The notes below the pieces were generated by a model. That model ran no database searches. It worked only from the letters and a program-made list of their open reading frames with translations, and was not told the DNA's origin. Positions 12,401 to 25,222 of a DNA stretch of 64,000 nt are shown here, piece by piece; within the stretch, counting starts at the first letter, position 1, and each line of letters starts with the position of its first letter. Where the stretch lies: the NCBI GenBank assembly GCA_013397435.1, contig VZRG01000034.1, forward strand, positions 980,315 to 1,044,314, in the 5' to 3' direction. The translations under genes were made by a program, and so were the position numbers. The stretch is from Erythrocercus mccallii (lineage: Eukaryota; Chordata; Aves; Passeriformes; Dicruridae).

Positions 12401-15400
12401 GCATTAGTTTGGATTAGGGAGAAACAGGACTCATTTTATCTGTGCTTCTCACAGATTTACATAAAGGGCAAAACTTGCAATAAATATTGTGTTTTAAATA
12501 AATTATAGTATTTATCTCTACAAAACCATGTATTTGTTTGGGAAAAATCTCTTCCACCTCGAGCTGTGATTAAATCAACAGTTCTACAACTTATATTTGC
12601 AAGACTTCCAAATTCTACTGTATTTAAAGTAAATACTTGGAAAGATGGGAATCAAGTAAGAGCTTACTTGACAAGTCTCTTTGGGAACTGTGTTTATTGT
12701 AAAATTGGGCAATGTTGCTTTATTGTAATCTGCAGATCAGAAGGTATTTTGGAAGCATAAAATTTCAGGTAAATATCAGGAATCATTTCAGAAAAGCAAC
12801 TGAACAAAACTTTTGAAAGCACTGAACATATATCTGCAATTTAGATTCTTTAAATTTCCTTAAAAGTCTGAGATGTAATGAAAGATTTCACAAAAGAGAG
12901 TGAATTCTGTCACCACTGTATTTAAATCTGGTTGATGAAATGCATTAGGTCATATTTTTGAAGCATAATTGAGGTCAAACATCTATGAGTTTTAGATAGG
13001 TTTATATCCTAAAAGAGTTTGATATGTAATAAAACCCAGAGCTAAATTATCTGAATTTCCTGCAAATAAGGTCTTTTCTTTTCTTTTCTTTTCTTTTCTT
13101 TTCTTTTCTTTTCTTTTCTTTTCTTTTCTTTTCTTTTCTTTTCTTTTCTTTTCTTTTCTTTTCTTTNNNNNNNNNNNNNNNNNNNNNNNNNNNNNNNNNN
13201 NNNNNNNNNNNNNNNNNNNNNNNNNNNNNNNNNNNNNNNNNNNNNNNNNNNNNNNNNNNNNNNNNNNNNNNNNNNNNNNNNNNNNNNNNNNGTGTACTTA
13301 AAATTCACCTGGTTTACAGTGACAATGGGCAGAGGACATAAATTTCTCAGGCAGATCCTCTATTTCTTGCATGTTATACATCTGTCAGAGCTTCCTAGGA
13401 TAAAGTTTAACTCGTCTAGGACTGTAAAAGCCTAAGATTTATGGGGATATTTGAGATCTTAAGGAGTTAAGCATTTCACCAAGAAATGCTTATCTCTATT
13501 GCAAAATGTGAAGAGAAAGAACTCTGAAATCAAACAAATTGGCCTTTCTGCTTGCCTACATATGTGTGTGTTAATTGACACTGATTTTTCAGTGTGTAAG
13601 CATAATCTTTTATCTAGATCTGTGGTTTTTAATAGACATTTTACCTTATTTAGCTTTTACTGAAAAACAATGTGATCCTCTGACAACATTTGAATACAGC
13701 TTAACCTGATAAATACGCTCAAGATGAATTTGAATCACCTCAGGGATAACAAAGTAGTAGAAATGTATTTCATGTAAATGTCATGCTGACTGATTTTATT
13801 TATTCTAGCTCTTAATCTACAAAAAAAATGTGTTTTCTATTTAAGTTTTGAAAAATTATTTCAAATCTATGTAGAAAAGGGTTTTGAAATATAAGATACA
13901 ACATGAGCCAGGAACTGTAAAAAAGCTTTAAAACATCATAATGTAGGGAGGCAGGTACTACAAAGATCTGGGATAGATCTTGCATTGTTTCACATAGTAA
14001 GTAATGACCTGGAAGTAAAAAGAAAAAACATATTAAAATTAATAGATTATACTAATTCAGAGGGAGTCAAACATCTAAACATAATGGAAGGACATAAGGA
14101 ATATAGATGCAAGACAAACTTCATCCAGTTAATGAATGCCCAATATCTGTTTTGGTGTGTAAACTGTTGGTGAAACAGCACGAAGTGGGTGTATAGAAAT
14201 GGAGTCAGCATAAAGTGAGACATCAGTGCAAAATGGAGAGAAACCCTAGCGAACAGACAGTTCACTATCAGTTTCAGCCTCTGAGAATGGAAACTTTTTT
14301 CCCTTTGCATGGGACTCTCCCAACTCTGTAGAAAAAGGAGAAGCTGGAAGTAGGTCATGCAGAAATGATATAAACCTATGAAGCAATTAATTTCACTTGT
14401 GTCATCTGATTTAGACACCTGTATTGGAAAGGGAAATATTGTCCTTTGGAGTCACCTGTCTTTCTCTTTGGCTAACCTGGGTTAGATGTGTGGTGATGCA
14501 ATGGGTGGTGTTGGGTGAGACGAATCCCATCTTGTATGCAGGAAACATCTTTCTGAGAATGAAATGTCTAGGGTTTCTCTAGACATTTCCTTGCAGTAAT
14601 TGCTAGTGGCCTCCTCAGACCTCCTTATGTGTTGCAGAACAACCAGTTTCTCTCAAAATTTCCATGTCAGGTCTGAAAGTCTTTCATGTTTCCTTAACTG
14701 TTTAGGAAGACCTGTGTCTTGCCGTGCTGGGGAGGCACTGCTTACAACCAGTCATAGCAGATGGATTTGTGACCAGTGTAGGTCACAAAGAAGGGATTAA
14801 AGTTGAATAGATTTTATTGAACAGTTCCAGAGGAAATTTCAGTAATAAACTGCCTGGTATTCTACCAGCAGAGGAGTCTGTAGAGTTAACTTCTGTGATT
14901 CTACAATATATTTTGCATTGCTGAAATTGTTGGGATGTAGTATTGGTGTCCAGTAGGTTGTTCATATACACATAGCACAAAAAGTGATTAGACGTGGACA
15001 AAAAAATTCAGTAATTCTGGAGACATTTTTGGGGTTTATACAACACAGATGAGACTTGAGACACTTATTGCAGTCAAGACACTTCCTGGACTCCCAATTA
15101 ACTTTTGTGGTTTTACAGCATATTTTTTCTTTGCTGAAATTATTGGTGCCTTTTTTAGCAACTGCTCTGCTTGTGGAAATATTGCTGCAATATAGCTTTA
15201 CCTTTCTAATTCTTAAATTGCCTGGCAATTATTCTTGTAACTTACTAGAAACTTTAAAATACAAATGAGAGATAGCTGGATGTCTCCTTAGTAAAATTTA
15301 AGCCAGAGCTCATTTTGTGTTAGATCACACTTGAGAGATTGGGTGAATACATAAACCACTACCATTTTCTGTGTTCAGTGTTACACTACACCAAGCAGAA

Positions 15401-18400
15401 GACTAAAAAGGTAAAAAAAATGGGACCAAGCAAATGTACCTGTGTTATTTTCTTGTATTAAATTTAAACTAAAGTGGGAGGTGGGGAAACAAAGGGAGTG
15501 GCAGAAAGAGTCAAAAAACGTTCCAAAATATATTACCTGTAGAATAGAAACCTGTAGACATTTTATGCTTATCCTTTCTTGATACATTTCAGGGTTTTTT
15601 TGTATTTTTTTGACTGACTGTAATACATGGTAGTGTAGGAAAGGGGGTGAAATATTCAAATTTGAAGAACTTAAGATCAACTTTCCCTCTTCTGCTGTGA
15701 CTCTCTAGATGAGGTAAGCCTGAGGCATTCGGGAGGATGAGACATTGCACCATGGCTTCTGCCCAAGAGACGTCAGATCATCTAAACAGAGCTGGATTTC
15801 ATCCAGATCCATTTGGCTACCTCTGTGCTGCACCACTTCAGTCTTCCAGGGTCTGAAAGAGCTTCATTATCATGGATGAAAGGATATAGATTCACCCTGA
15901 AATAAAAGAGAACCTTATGTAGCAAAATCCTTTTTTATTATCATAATTAGGATTCATTCTGGTGTAGGATACAAGCCATGCACCTCCTCTGAAACACTTT
16001 GGGATGTTTGGAGTGACAATTTTTTTAAAGCTTCTTTCATACTACACAACACTACATATGTGTTTACACTACGAACAGTTGCTGCAAATATTTGGATGCA
16101 TGAAATTGTTCCTGTGCTTTCAGGAAACCACAGAGAATGCCAGGAGACAGCTGAGACTTAGTTCTTTAGGTCCCAGGTCATACCTTAGAGCAGTATCATT
16201 TATCACCTAGGCATGAAATCAGCATAGGTGTAAAATTGGATCAGCACTGTAGGTAATCATAACCTAGGCCTGTACCTTAATTAAAAGACATTATTCTTCA
16301 GTGTTATAAAATGAGAGACTGATTAGAGTATTAATTAATAAATTGTGGGAGGTGGTTTATTTTCTAGAAAGCCTGTAGAGTTGGTGACGAAGCTAAGGGA
16401 TAGAGGAGCCATTTTTTTAAATAACTGAAGTTATTTTTGATAATTTCTCTGTCCCTTGCATTTAGAGAGACTATTTGAGGCTGGCATGTTTATCAGTACC
16501 TCACTCTGCTGTGCTCTGCTGGGCATGTAGACAAGATGAGTTGAAAGAAACAAATTTACCTGCTAGTGAAGACTAGTGAAAAGGAGATGATGCTTAGAGT
16601 CACCTGGCATCAGTGACCCTCTTCTGTAGTAATAGAAATTTGTTGTTTGGAACCTTCATCTTTCTTCTTTTTTTCTTTTTTGGTTGTTTGGTTTTGGGGG
16701 GGGGGGGGTTGGTTTTGGTTTTTTGGGTTTTTTTTTGCTTTTAACCCTTTTTTTTTGTCAGGAAGGTTTTGTGTATACTAGCTTGGGCCTGAAGGAAGAA
16801 CATTTATGGTCTTTTCCTTTTCTTTGATTCATCCTCACTCCTCACCTTCCATAACAAATTGTCTTACTTCTTATTCAGCAACCTGCTAGAACCATTTTTT
16901 TCATGATGATAGTCAATTCCTCTTAAAAATACTGTTTAACACTGCTGTAGGTAGAGAATAATTTTTGGTTTGAATGCTTTAACTCTGTCTTCAGTGTTAA
17001 GGTGCAGTTGAATGTTTTCTTTTTCCTTTTTGTTGATTTGTTGTTTTTCTTACCATAAGGAAAATGAGAAAGGAAATGCTATTTAGATTTACAGCATTTG
17101 GAGGATAAAATAGGACAAATAAGATGTATTCACATTCACTGTACTATTAATATTCAAGTGTATGTGAGTAATAATGTTTTTACCAACCTGTCATACAACA
17201 CTCAGGTGCTATAAATTCAGTAGAGTGTTCCCCAATCCATTTGGTTTTGGAGAACTGTAAGGAGGCAGAAGCCACTAGTATTATGGTAGTGACTCCAAGA
17301 GCAATGGTGCTCTTTTCGTTTGAAAGCTATTCTGTCTGTACTGACAAATGATCAGTTTTAGAGCTACTTTTTAAAAGCTGTTTATCAACACAGCTTTTAA
17401 GGGATTTATACCACATTAGTGTAAACTCACAATGTACAGGTCTGAAATGATTTTTCAATATTTTTCCTTTCAGCACATAAAGCACCGGATTCATCTCATA
17501 TAATTCCAGTCTTCAAAATTAGGTATCTGGAATAGGAATATAGGAGCTATATTCAGTAGGGAGTGAAAGGCACATCTGAAGGGCTTAAATTTTGTGAAGT
17601 AGAGAGCAGCAGCCATCTCAAAATTAAATCTTTTAAGAAGGTTAAGATATGGAGGAGTCAGTTTCAGCACTCGAGCTTGAAGATTAAATTTAAGGGCATG
17701 CAAATCAAAATGCTTTATTGTGGTTCTAGCCAGTATTGAGCAGAAGAGTAGGATTAATAGATGAGGCATGGAGGCCAGATTGTTCCATTGTTTTAGATAA
17801 CTCACCTTAGATGCTGGTGGTAGTCTAATGCTTAGTGGAATTTGGGAAACCTGTATGATTAAGTCAGATTTTAGAGGAATCTTGAACACAACATAGCATG
17901 AGACAGGCCATGGTGATTTACTAGATAAATTTGTCATTGAGTGAAAGTCTGAGTCACAAAGGCTAGATGTTAATTTCTGTTTTAGTGGTGGAATGAAATA
18001 CAGTAAAATGATCTTCAGCATCTGACCTAGTTAACTGAAGAGTTACCCAGCCTAATTACTGGTCATTCATTACTGGTCAGTGTAGAAAATGGGGGCAAGA
18101 ATAATCTTCTTGGAGTTTTTATGTCTGTCTCTGGAATAGATAACTGTTCATAGAATGATTTTAGTTAGTGAGATGAAGAAATCTGCTCAGTATACTGTAA
18201 GTCTTTCAATTTCATGAAGAAATCTGCTCAGTATACTGTAAGTCTTTCAATTTCAAAGGAAAATGATTAAAAATAACAGAGAAGAATTAATGACTTGTAA
18301 TCTAAAGCCCTAAAATATACCTATCTAAATGTAGACAATAACTTCTTGTGTGATATTCTTCTGAAATATGATGCTGTTATTCTGTTTTGTCAAATGTTTA

Positions 18401-21400
18401 TCGAGAAATATATTCAGACAGTGTTTTGCATTTGTGACTTTTTAAGGCTTCTGTACGTAATTCATGACTGCCAGGGAGGAATATATACAAGATATATTTG
18501 TGTATTTGCTTTAATTTATGGTTGACTGAAATTCAATATGTTATTCATATACAGATAGCACAAAAAGTGGTTGGACATAGATAAGCAAATTCAGTAATTC
18601 TGAAGCCATCTTTTGGACTTACATAACACATTACAGGCTTGTGACACTTATTCTGGTCAAGACACTTACTGGACTCAATTGAGACTTGGCCTGATAAAGG
18701 CTTGAAGATTATAGGGCCGCAACTTTAGCATAATTAAAGAATTAATTGTGATATTGTTTCTGTATTTATTTATTTATTTATTTATCTACTTACTTAAGGC
18801 TATGATTTTCTCAAACATTGTATAAGAGTCTTTTGATTAACTTCTGTGGGCTCGGGCCAGACTGAAAATATCTGTCAGAACTTGTGTACAAATTCCAAAC
18901 CTAGTTTTTTAGAGCAGTAATTTATCCCTAAAAAACCCTAACCAACCAAGTAAGTAGAAAACCTTCATACATAATGTGTTGCTCTCCTTGAGTTAGATAA
19001 CTAAGTCCAGTAGAAACTGGATTAGCCCTAATATGTCCTAGTGGAGGTCTGAAAAGACAAGCAAATGTCTTTTCAAGGCAGTTATTCTGTTGTGCAATTA
19101 TATGTAGCTGTAAATTTAACTGGGGCATTTACTCTTCATTTCAGGCTACTGTGGGCTTCTAATAGCATTTTCTTTTTGAAGCAACAGTAGGGTGCTTATA
19201 CAACAGCTTCTGTGAGTGATATTTGGTGTATGGTATGGTAACAGATGAAGCCTGCTTAGAGTAATAAGGTCTTACAGTCATGAGAATTATTATTCTGCAT
19301 TTTGTAAAAGAAAATAAAACATTAAAGGGCTTAAATCAGTTGTTTGGAAAAATTACTTATTGTCATCAGTGACTTGCTTGAATCTGCTAAAAGCTGTTTT
19401 GATATTTATAGCTGTCACTGAAATTATGGGGACAAACCCCTGAAACACACTGCCAAAACACTTCTCAGAATTAAGTCAAAAGATGCTTGCAGTTGGGTAA
19501 AACCTACCCTGAAATGCTGACCAAACTGACTTGTCAGGAATGTGATTCCAGGAGTGCATCTTCCATGGTGTTGTAACTGGAGCCAGGAGTGCAGAATTTA
19601 ATCCACTTTTCATACTTTCATTTACATCAAGAACTGATTTTGGTCCACATGAACTGGGTAGAAGGACCTCAGGTTTCACTGTTGAGATTTGCCACTACTG
19701 GTCCCCAGCATTTTGTCATGCTAAAGGCAATTTTGCCTTTAGTAGATCTGTACCACTGAAGGTCAGATGAACTGGACGTCAAATAAGGAGTCACCTAGAG
19801 AAGGGCCCAACTTCCTTCTTTGTATTAGAGATCATGCTATTGAAATGAAGTGACAACTTACCTAGAATAAAAAAGAAATTTCTGACAAAAAGTGAGAAAA
19901 ATATTGTTTGTCACAGTATTGTGTTCCTTTTTAAATAAGGTTTTGAGTTTATAATTGTCCCTTCTGTTCCTAGTGGAAAAAAAAAACCAAAAAACAAACC
20001 AAACAACACAGAGGCACTACCACCAAAAAAATTATTAATTTATAGCAGTAATTCTCTTTTAGTGTTTAACACCTTGGTAAATACAGTAACTGAATTAATG
20101 GCTATTGTTCACAAGATAATTTACTTTTCTATTTTTCTTGTTTGATAGGTGATATATGCCCTGAACACTAAGAATGATGAACATGAGGACAGTCTACAGG
20201 CTCTGAGAGAGGCTCATGAGGAAGAAATTCAGAATATTCTTGCTGAGACAAGAGAAACAATTCTCCAGTGTAAAAGCAAAGTTGAGGAAGAACAGTTACT
20301 GAGAAAGCATATTCAGGCCCTTGAAATTGCAGTAGCACAGCACAAGAGACTGAAGGAAGAAGCCTTGGCAGAGTTAATTCTGTGTAAAAAGCAAGCAGAA
20401 GAGAAGGAGTCAAGAACAGAAGTGAAACAAGCACAGACGGGCCTTTCTACAGACACAGTAGATACCAATGCAGGCTTTGGAAACAAACTTCTACATTTAC
20501 ATCAGGAGTTTGATGGATTGCTAAATGAATGCAAAGCGTTTAGAGGAGAAAATCTAGATAATAAAGTAAATTTATTTGAAAAATGTAGTGTGGAGAGACA
20601 CACTGTAATAAATGAGATGGAGAACCTGAAGGGTGAGAACCAGAAAACAACTGAAGAATATACTCAGAAAACAAGAGAACTCCAAGCCCCTTGTGAGACA
20701 GAAAAGGAGACTTTGAAAAACACCATGCAGCAATCTGTGATAGAAACAAACTGTCAGCAAAGAGAAACAGAGCAAAAGAAGAGCTCAGAGAGTGAGGAAG
20801 GTTTTTTGCTGCAGCAGGTAAAGAAGCTGGAAGCAGACCTAGAGGAGAAAAGCCAGAAGATAAATGAGAGGAAGAAGCATTCCCAGAAGCTGAAGGAGCG
20901 AATACAGGTAGAGTATGAGACTGTAATCCCTATCTCTCCCCAAGAAAGTGGAAAATTATCAATTCTTTAATATTTGGGAGAGGAGGGTCTTTTAAATATC
21001 ATGTTGATTCAAATGCTTTTTAAGTAGTAAAGCAGTTTTAGAGGCTTAGAATTGAAATAGGAATGATATAATGCTGCTTTAAAGAAAGAGTTAAGATGAT
21101 TAGTAACTCATTAGGAGAACACTTTGAACACTAGACTTTGTATTCCTTGAGGATGGAGTCAAGTAAAGTTTATCTGTTGGCTGAACAGAATTTTACCTTT
21201 TCTGCCCAGAAATGTGACGAGAATACAAGCAGCCACTACTGCTACCACATTCTCCTTTTTCCTTGAGGTTGCCAATAGCTCAGTGCATGGATATGAGGGG
21301 CGGTTAGATAAGAAACCCGAGCTGGCAGTTTAGGAATCAAGTTCTTTGTGTGACTCTTGCAGCAGTAGCTTGTACAAGTGCCGTTTAATGAGGTGTCCTT

Positions 21401-24400
21401 TGCACTTGTGAAGTTTTATGTGCCATGAGACTTTCACCATTGGTTCTCACCTTTGCCTGCCCACCCTCACTGCTGTGTATCTCATACACGTGCAGCACAG
21501 CACAGCTGCAGAGCCTTCCTCGTTGCATCATGTGTCAGATGCAGTTCCAGAGGTTGGCATGTCATGGGAAATCTGCCAAACAGCTGCTTTTGGTACATAA
21601 GGTCAGAGTGCAGGAGAGATGCTGATGCACAGTGCTGAAATTGAAGCACACAGCCATGCTCTGTGCTCAACAGTTCAACATCCTTCTGATACTTTTGGTG
21701 CTTTACATCACATAAACTCACCTACCAGACATGTCCCCAGCCCTATGACAGCAACCTTGCATATTAGATAAGAAAACACCTAGAAGGTCCAGACTTGGAG
21801 TATTACAGGATAACAAAAACCTAATGGGGAAGATTTTCTTCCTTTGGAGGAAGAGAGCCCCAGAATTCTGCAGGGAGCAGGGTCAGCCCAGTCAGCTGTG
21901 CTCTTCCAAGGCAGCTCTTAACTGTTTTCACCATCTGCCCTCACATCTTGCTTGCCACTCTTGTTTTGCTGACAATGCAGAGTTCTGAGCTACTTCTTTG
22001 AGGATGTTCTTAGAGGGAGTTCAGCCTACAGTACAGTCACTACCTCTTTGTTTTACAAGATCAGAAGAGGAATTGAATACACCTTCCCCAACTTATTCAG
22101 ATTTCATTGTCTCAGTATGTCAATCTGTAGCAGAACAACCTCTATCTTTAACAGAAGAGTGGAGAGAATACAATGAATGGCAGAGATGCAGATTTTTTTT
22201 TTAAAAAAGCCCTTTTTAAAATTGAGTCTATCTGTAATATCTGTTTCAATACTAAAAAGTGTCCTGGCTCTGTAGAAGTTGGAAACATTAGAGGTGAAGA
22301 GAGAAAGGAAGATTTTGATTTTTTTTTGTGGGTACTTTAGGTTACATTCAGAGAAAATGAAGAATAAACACATGAAAATTTATGCACATGGTTTACTCTT
22401 CTGATTTATTGTATAAGAAATGTAGTAATTTAGGAATAAATAATGTAAAATATGATAGGAAGTAGAAGTAAGAGGGTGGTGTCATTAGCAACTTATTTTC
22501 TAAATTCAGTATCAACTGGATAAAACTGAAATATTTTCTGAAGGACATATGCTCAACTTGTATATTTCAAATCCTCTAAGTCTGAGGAATGTGGCTGATT
22601 TACATACCACTGGAGCATATTGCCTTGAATCTTTGAAGAGATACCCTCAGACTAGGATAAATCTGGAAGGAGGGAAAGAGTTAGACATGATGATGTTTTC
22701 TGTTTCTTTACAGTTTGAACAAAAAAAAATAAAACTTTCTCCTTTCTGAATTGACTATTTCTTATGCCACCATTAAATACATTTTTTTCAGACTTCAGTG
22801 GACAATGGGAGACAGGGAAATAGAAACATCTTTTTAATCAGAAATACCTTTGAGCATTAGTATACTAGCAGGAAAAGCTATTATAAGACTTGAAAGGTGA
22901 AAAGACTGTTGTTTCAACAAGATGAATTTTCCTGTTTTCTCCTTAGTGTATGCCAAGAGGTTTGAGACCTTTAGATGAAAGGCATTACATTAGTACACAT
23001 TTATTATTATTACTGTAGAAGGGAGAATACAAAGGTTGACAAATCATTAAGTCTGATCTGTTCAGTCTAGTTTTGGAAGAATTCTGGCATATATGCCAGA
23101 GGTAAAAGTAACAACCTTACCTTGAAGTTTTGAACTACAGAGAGTGTTAAATACAAGTTAGTTTTAACCCTGAGGTTTTACTTGACATTCATATAAGAAA
23201 AAATGGCATTTTTATCTGAGTATTGCAGTACTATGCTAGACATCTGAGACTGCAATTAGAACCTCCAGAAATAGAACATTAAATATGGTTCAATTTTTTT
23301 CCATTAGTAATGGAAAGACAACTCCCAGCAAATTCTGTAGGACCCATTTTTTTCTGAGTTTAGGTATCTGTATAATAGATTATGTTACAAACTGTTGTAT
23401 TTCAGAGACTGAAGAAACCTTAATTGTCATCAACTTTTGGCGTAAGTTGTCATAAAATTATTAGAAGTATAACCTATTTCAAGTTTAGGATCCTCTCAGA
23501 CATCTTTTAGATGGTAACTATTGATGGGTATTCATTTTGAAATGATGCAAACTACATGTGAGGTGAGGGAAGGGCTTCACATCACATATTCTGGCAGCAG
23601 AAACAGTTCAAGGGTATGGAAGAGCAAAAAATGCATTTAAACCAGCTGTGTAGGTGATTTATATCATGGAACACCAAGAGAGAAAATGACCATTTATTTC
23701 TTATTACAAGAAATTACATATGTAATAAACATGAAAGTAATGTCATGCATATTTTAGGATTTGGAAGTGTAGCTTAAGCAAACACAGCAAGAAATTCTGG
23801 GATCAAAATATATAGTGAAAAAAGAGGAAGAAGATATAAGTGTAGTCAAAGAGAGAAATTTACATCAAGAAAAGGAAATCCTGCATAAAGCAGGTAAGAT
23901 GCTCATTAATGTCATTCTAAAGTACTTCCCATGTTAGTAGTCACTGATACTGGAAATTCTGCAAGTTATTTATGCTACTTGAAATGCAAATTTTGGTACC
24001 ACAGAAGATATGGAAACTGTATTGAATTCCCAAAGCAAAGCTGTTGATAAAGTAGATGAACTGAAACATCAAATAACGCAGCTGCAGCAATTGACTTACA
24101 CCAAAGAGAGCCAGAAAAAGAGCAACTCTGAAGATGTGCAAGAGCTTTAACAGGTGATTTGCTCTTAAATATTCAGACTTGGCATACCAAAAGTACTAAA
24201 ATCAATGTAGTGGGGTTTTTTTTAAAGATTGATGGTTTTATTGTAAAGGAGTCAATCCTATAAGATTCCCAGATCTCCAAGGTCATTCAATGGAACACTG
24301 ACTTTTGTTCATAACCTGAAGTACATGAGTTTCTGTTGACAGCAAAGGAACTACAGACATCCTTGGGCTAGATCAGGGCATAGTGTTCAACTGCTTCTGT

Positions 24401-25177
24401 AACCAAATCCTTAAAGAGAACAATTTCTAGGGCAGACTTTCTGTGCTGACGTCAGGTTGAAGTACTGATTTATTTATTTTTAAATATAGAAAATAGTTAT
24501 TCTGAAAAGCTGTGCAGAAATGATGCTAGGAATAAACTCAGTAAAATGAGGAATGTGTGTATCCTGGGAGTACCCTCTGTTCAATATCTCCGCTTAAGCA
24601 ATTGTTCAGCCCTGAATCTTTTCTATACTTTTTAGTTGTGTTAAACTATTCTTAAGCTACCATTCAGGAAAATTAGACTTGGCATCTAGTCAGGAAATCA
24701 TCTACTGTACTTTTCACAGGACTAAGGTTGTCCTTGAGGTAGCCTGTGTGGTTGGAAGTGAGTTACACGCCCAAGCTCAAACCAGAACAGCAAGAAACCC
24801 CAAATTATTCCTAGACTGCAGAAGAAGCTTACCATCCTGAATCAGTACAGTTCTACATTTTTTAACTAAAATAAAGCCAATATTTTTCAATGGAGTATTA
24901 CCACCTAAATATCATTTTCACTACAAAATAGACTACTGTGACCTCAGAGTTCTACCCAGAGGGTTTTTTTGTACAGTGTGTCTAGTGTGTTTTATAGACT
25001 ATGGAAACTGTTGCTGTTCACAAGGAGGGTATAAGTAAAAGAGAGAATGTTCTTTGTAAAATCAAGCATCATTCCTATAAGGAAAAGATTTGTCTGAAGG
25101 AATAGCTGTTAAAAGGAATGGTAGATCATGTAATGAAGGATACNNNNNNNNNNNNNNNNNNNNNNNNNNNNNNNNNN

Positions 25178-25222
<45 letters not shown>

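Larger units (their letters stand above)
6421..20148 (+). other. FAM184B: FAM184B intron 1 (13.7 kb)
   Basis: This long intron runs from donor GTAAGT at 6421 to acceptor TTTGATAG at 20148. It contains a pentanucleotide repeat plus gap (13073-13291), an unclassified repeat family (14884-15150 and 18541-18680), a poly-G/poly-T tract (16690-16755), a 41-bp tandem duplication (18173-18254) and a TTTA microsatellite (18761-18784). The longest open frame, 176 codons on the minus strand at 17491-18021, has no recognisable homology or splice context. I see no RNA gene. Confidence 0.7.

Noticed and set aside
17491..18021. 176-codon open frame on the minus strand in FAM184B intron 1
   Set aside because: Hydrophobic composition typical of AT-rich chance frames, no recognisable family, no splice or promoter context.
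18173..18254. CRISPR-like direct repeats
   Set aside because: Only two abutting copies without a spacer in a vertebrate intron; a simple tandem duplication.
14884..18680. Endogenous retrovirus with paired LTRs
   Set aside because: The two similar blocks show no TG...CA ends, primer-binding site or retroviral reading frames between them.
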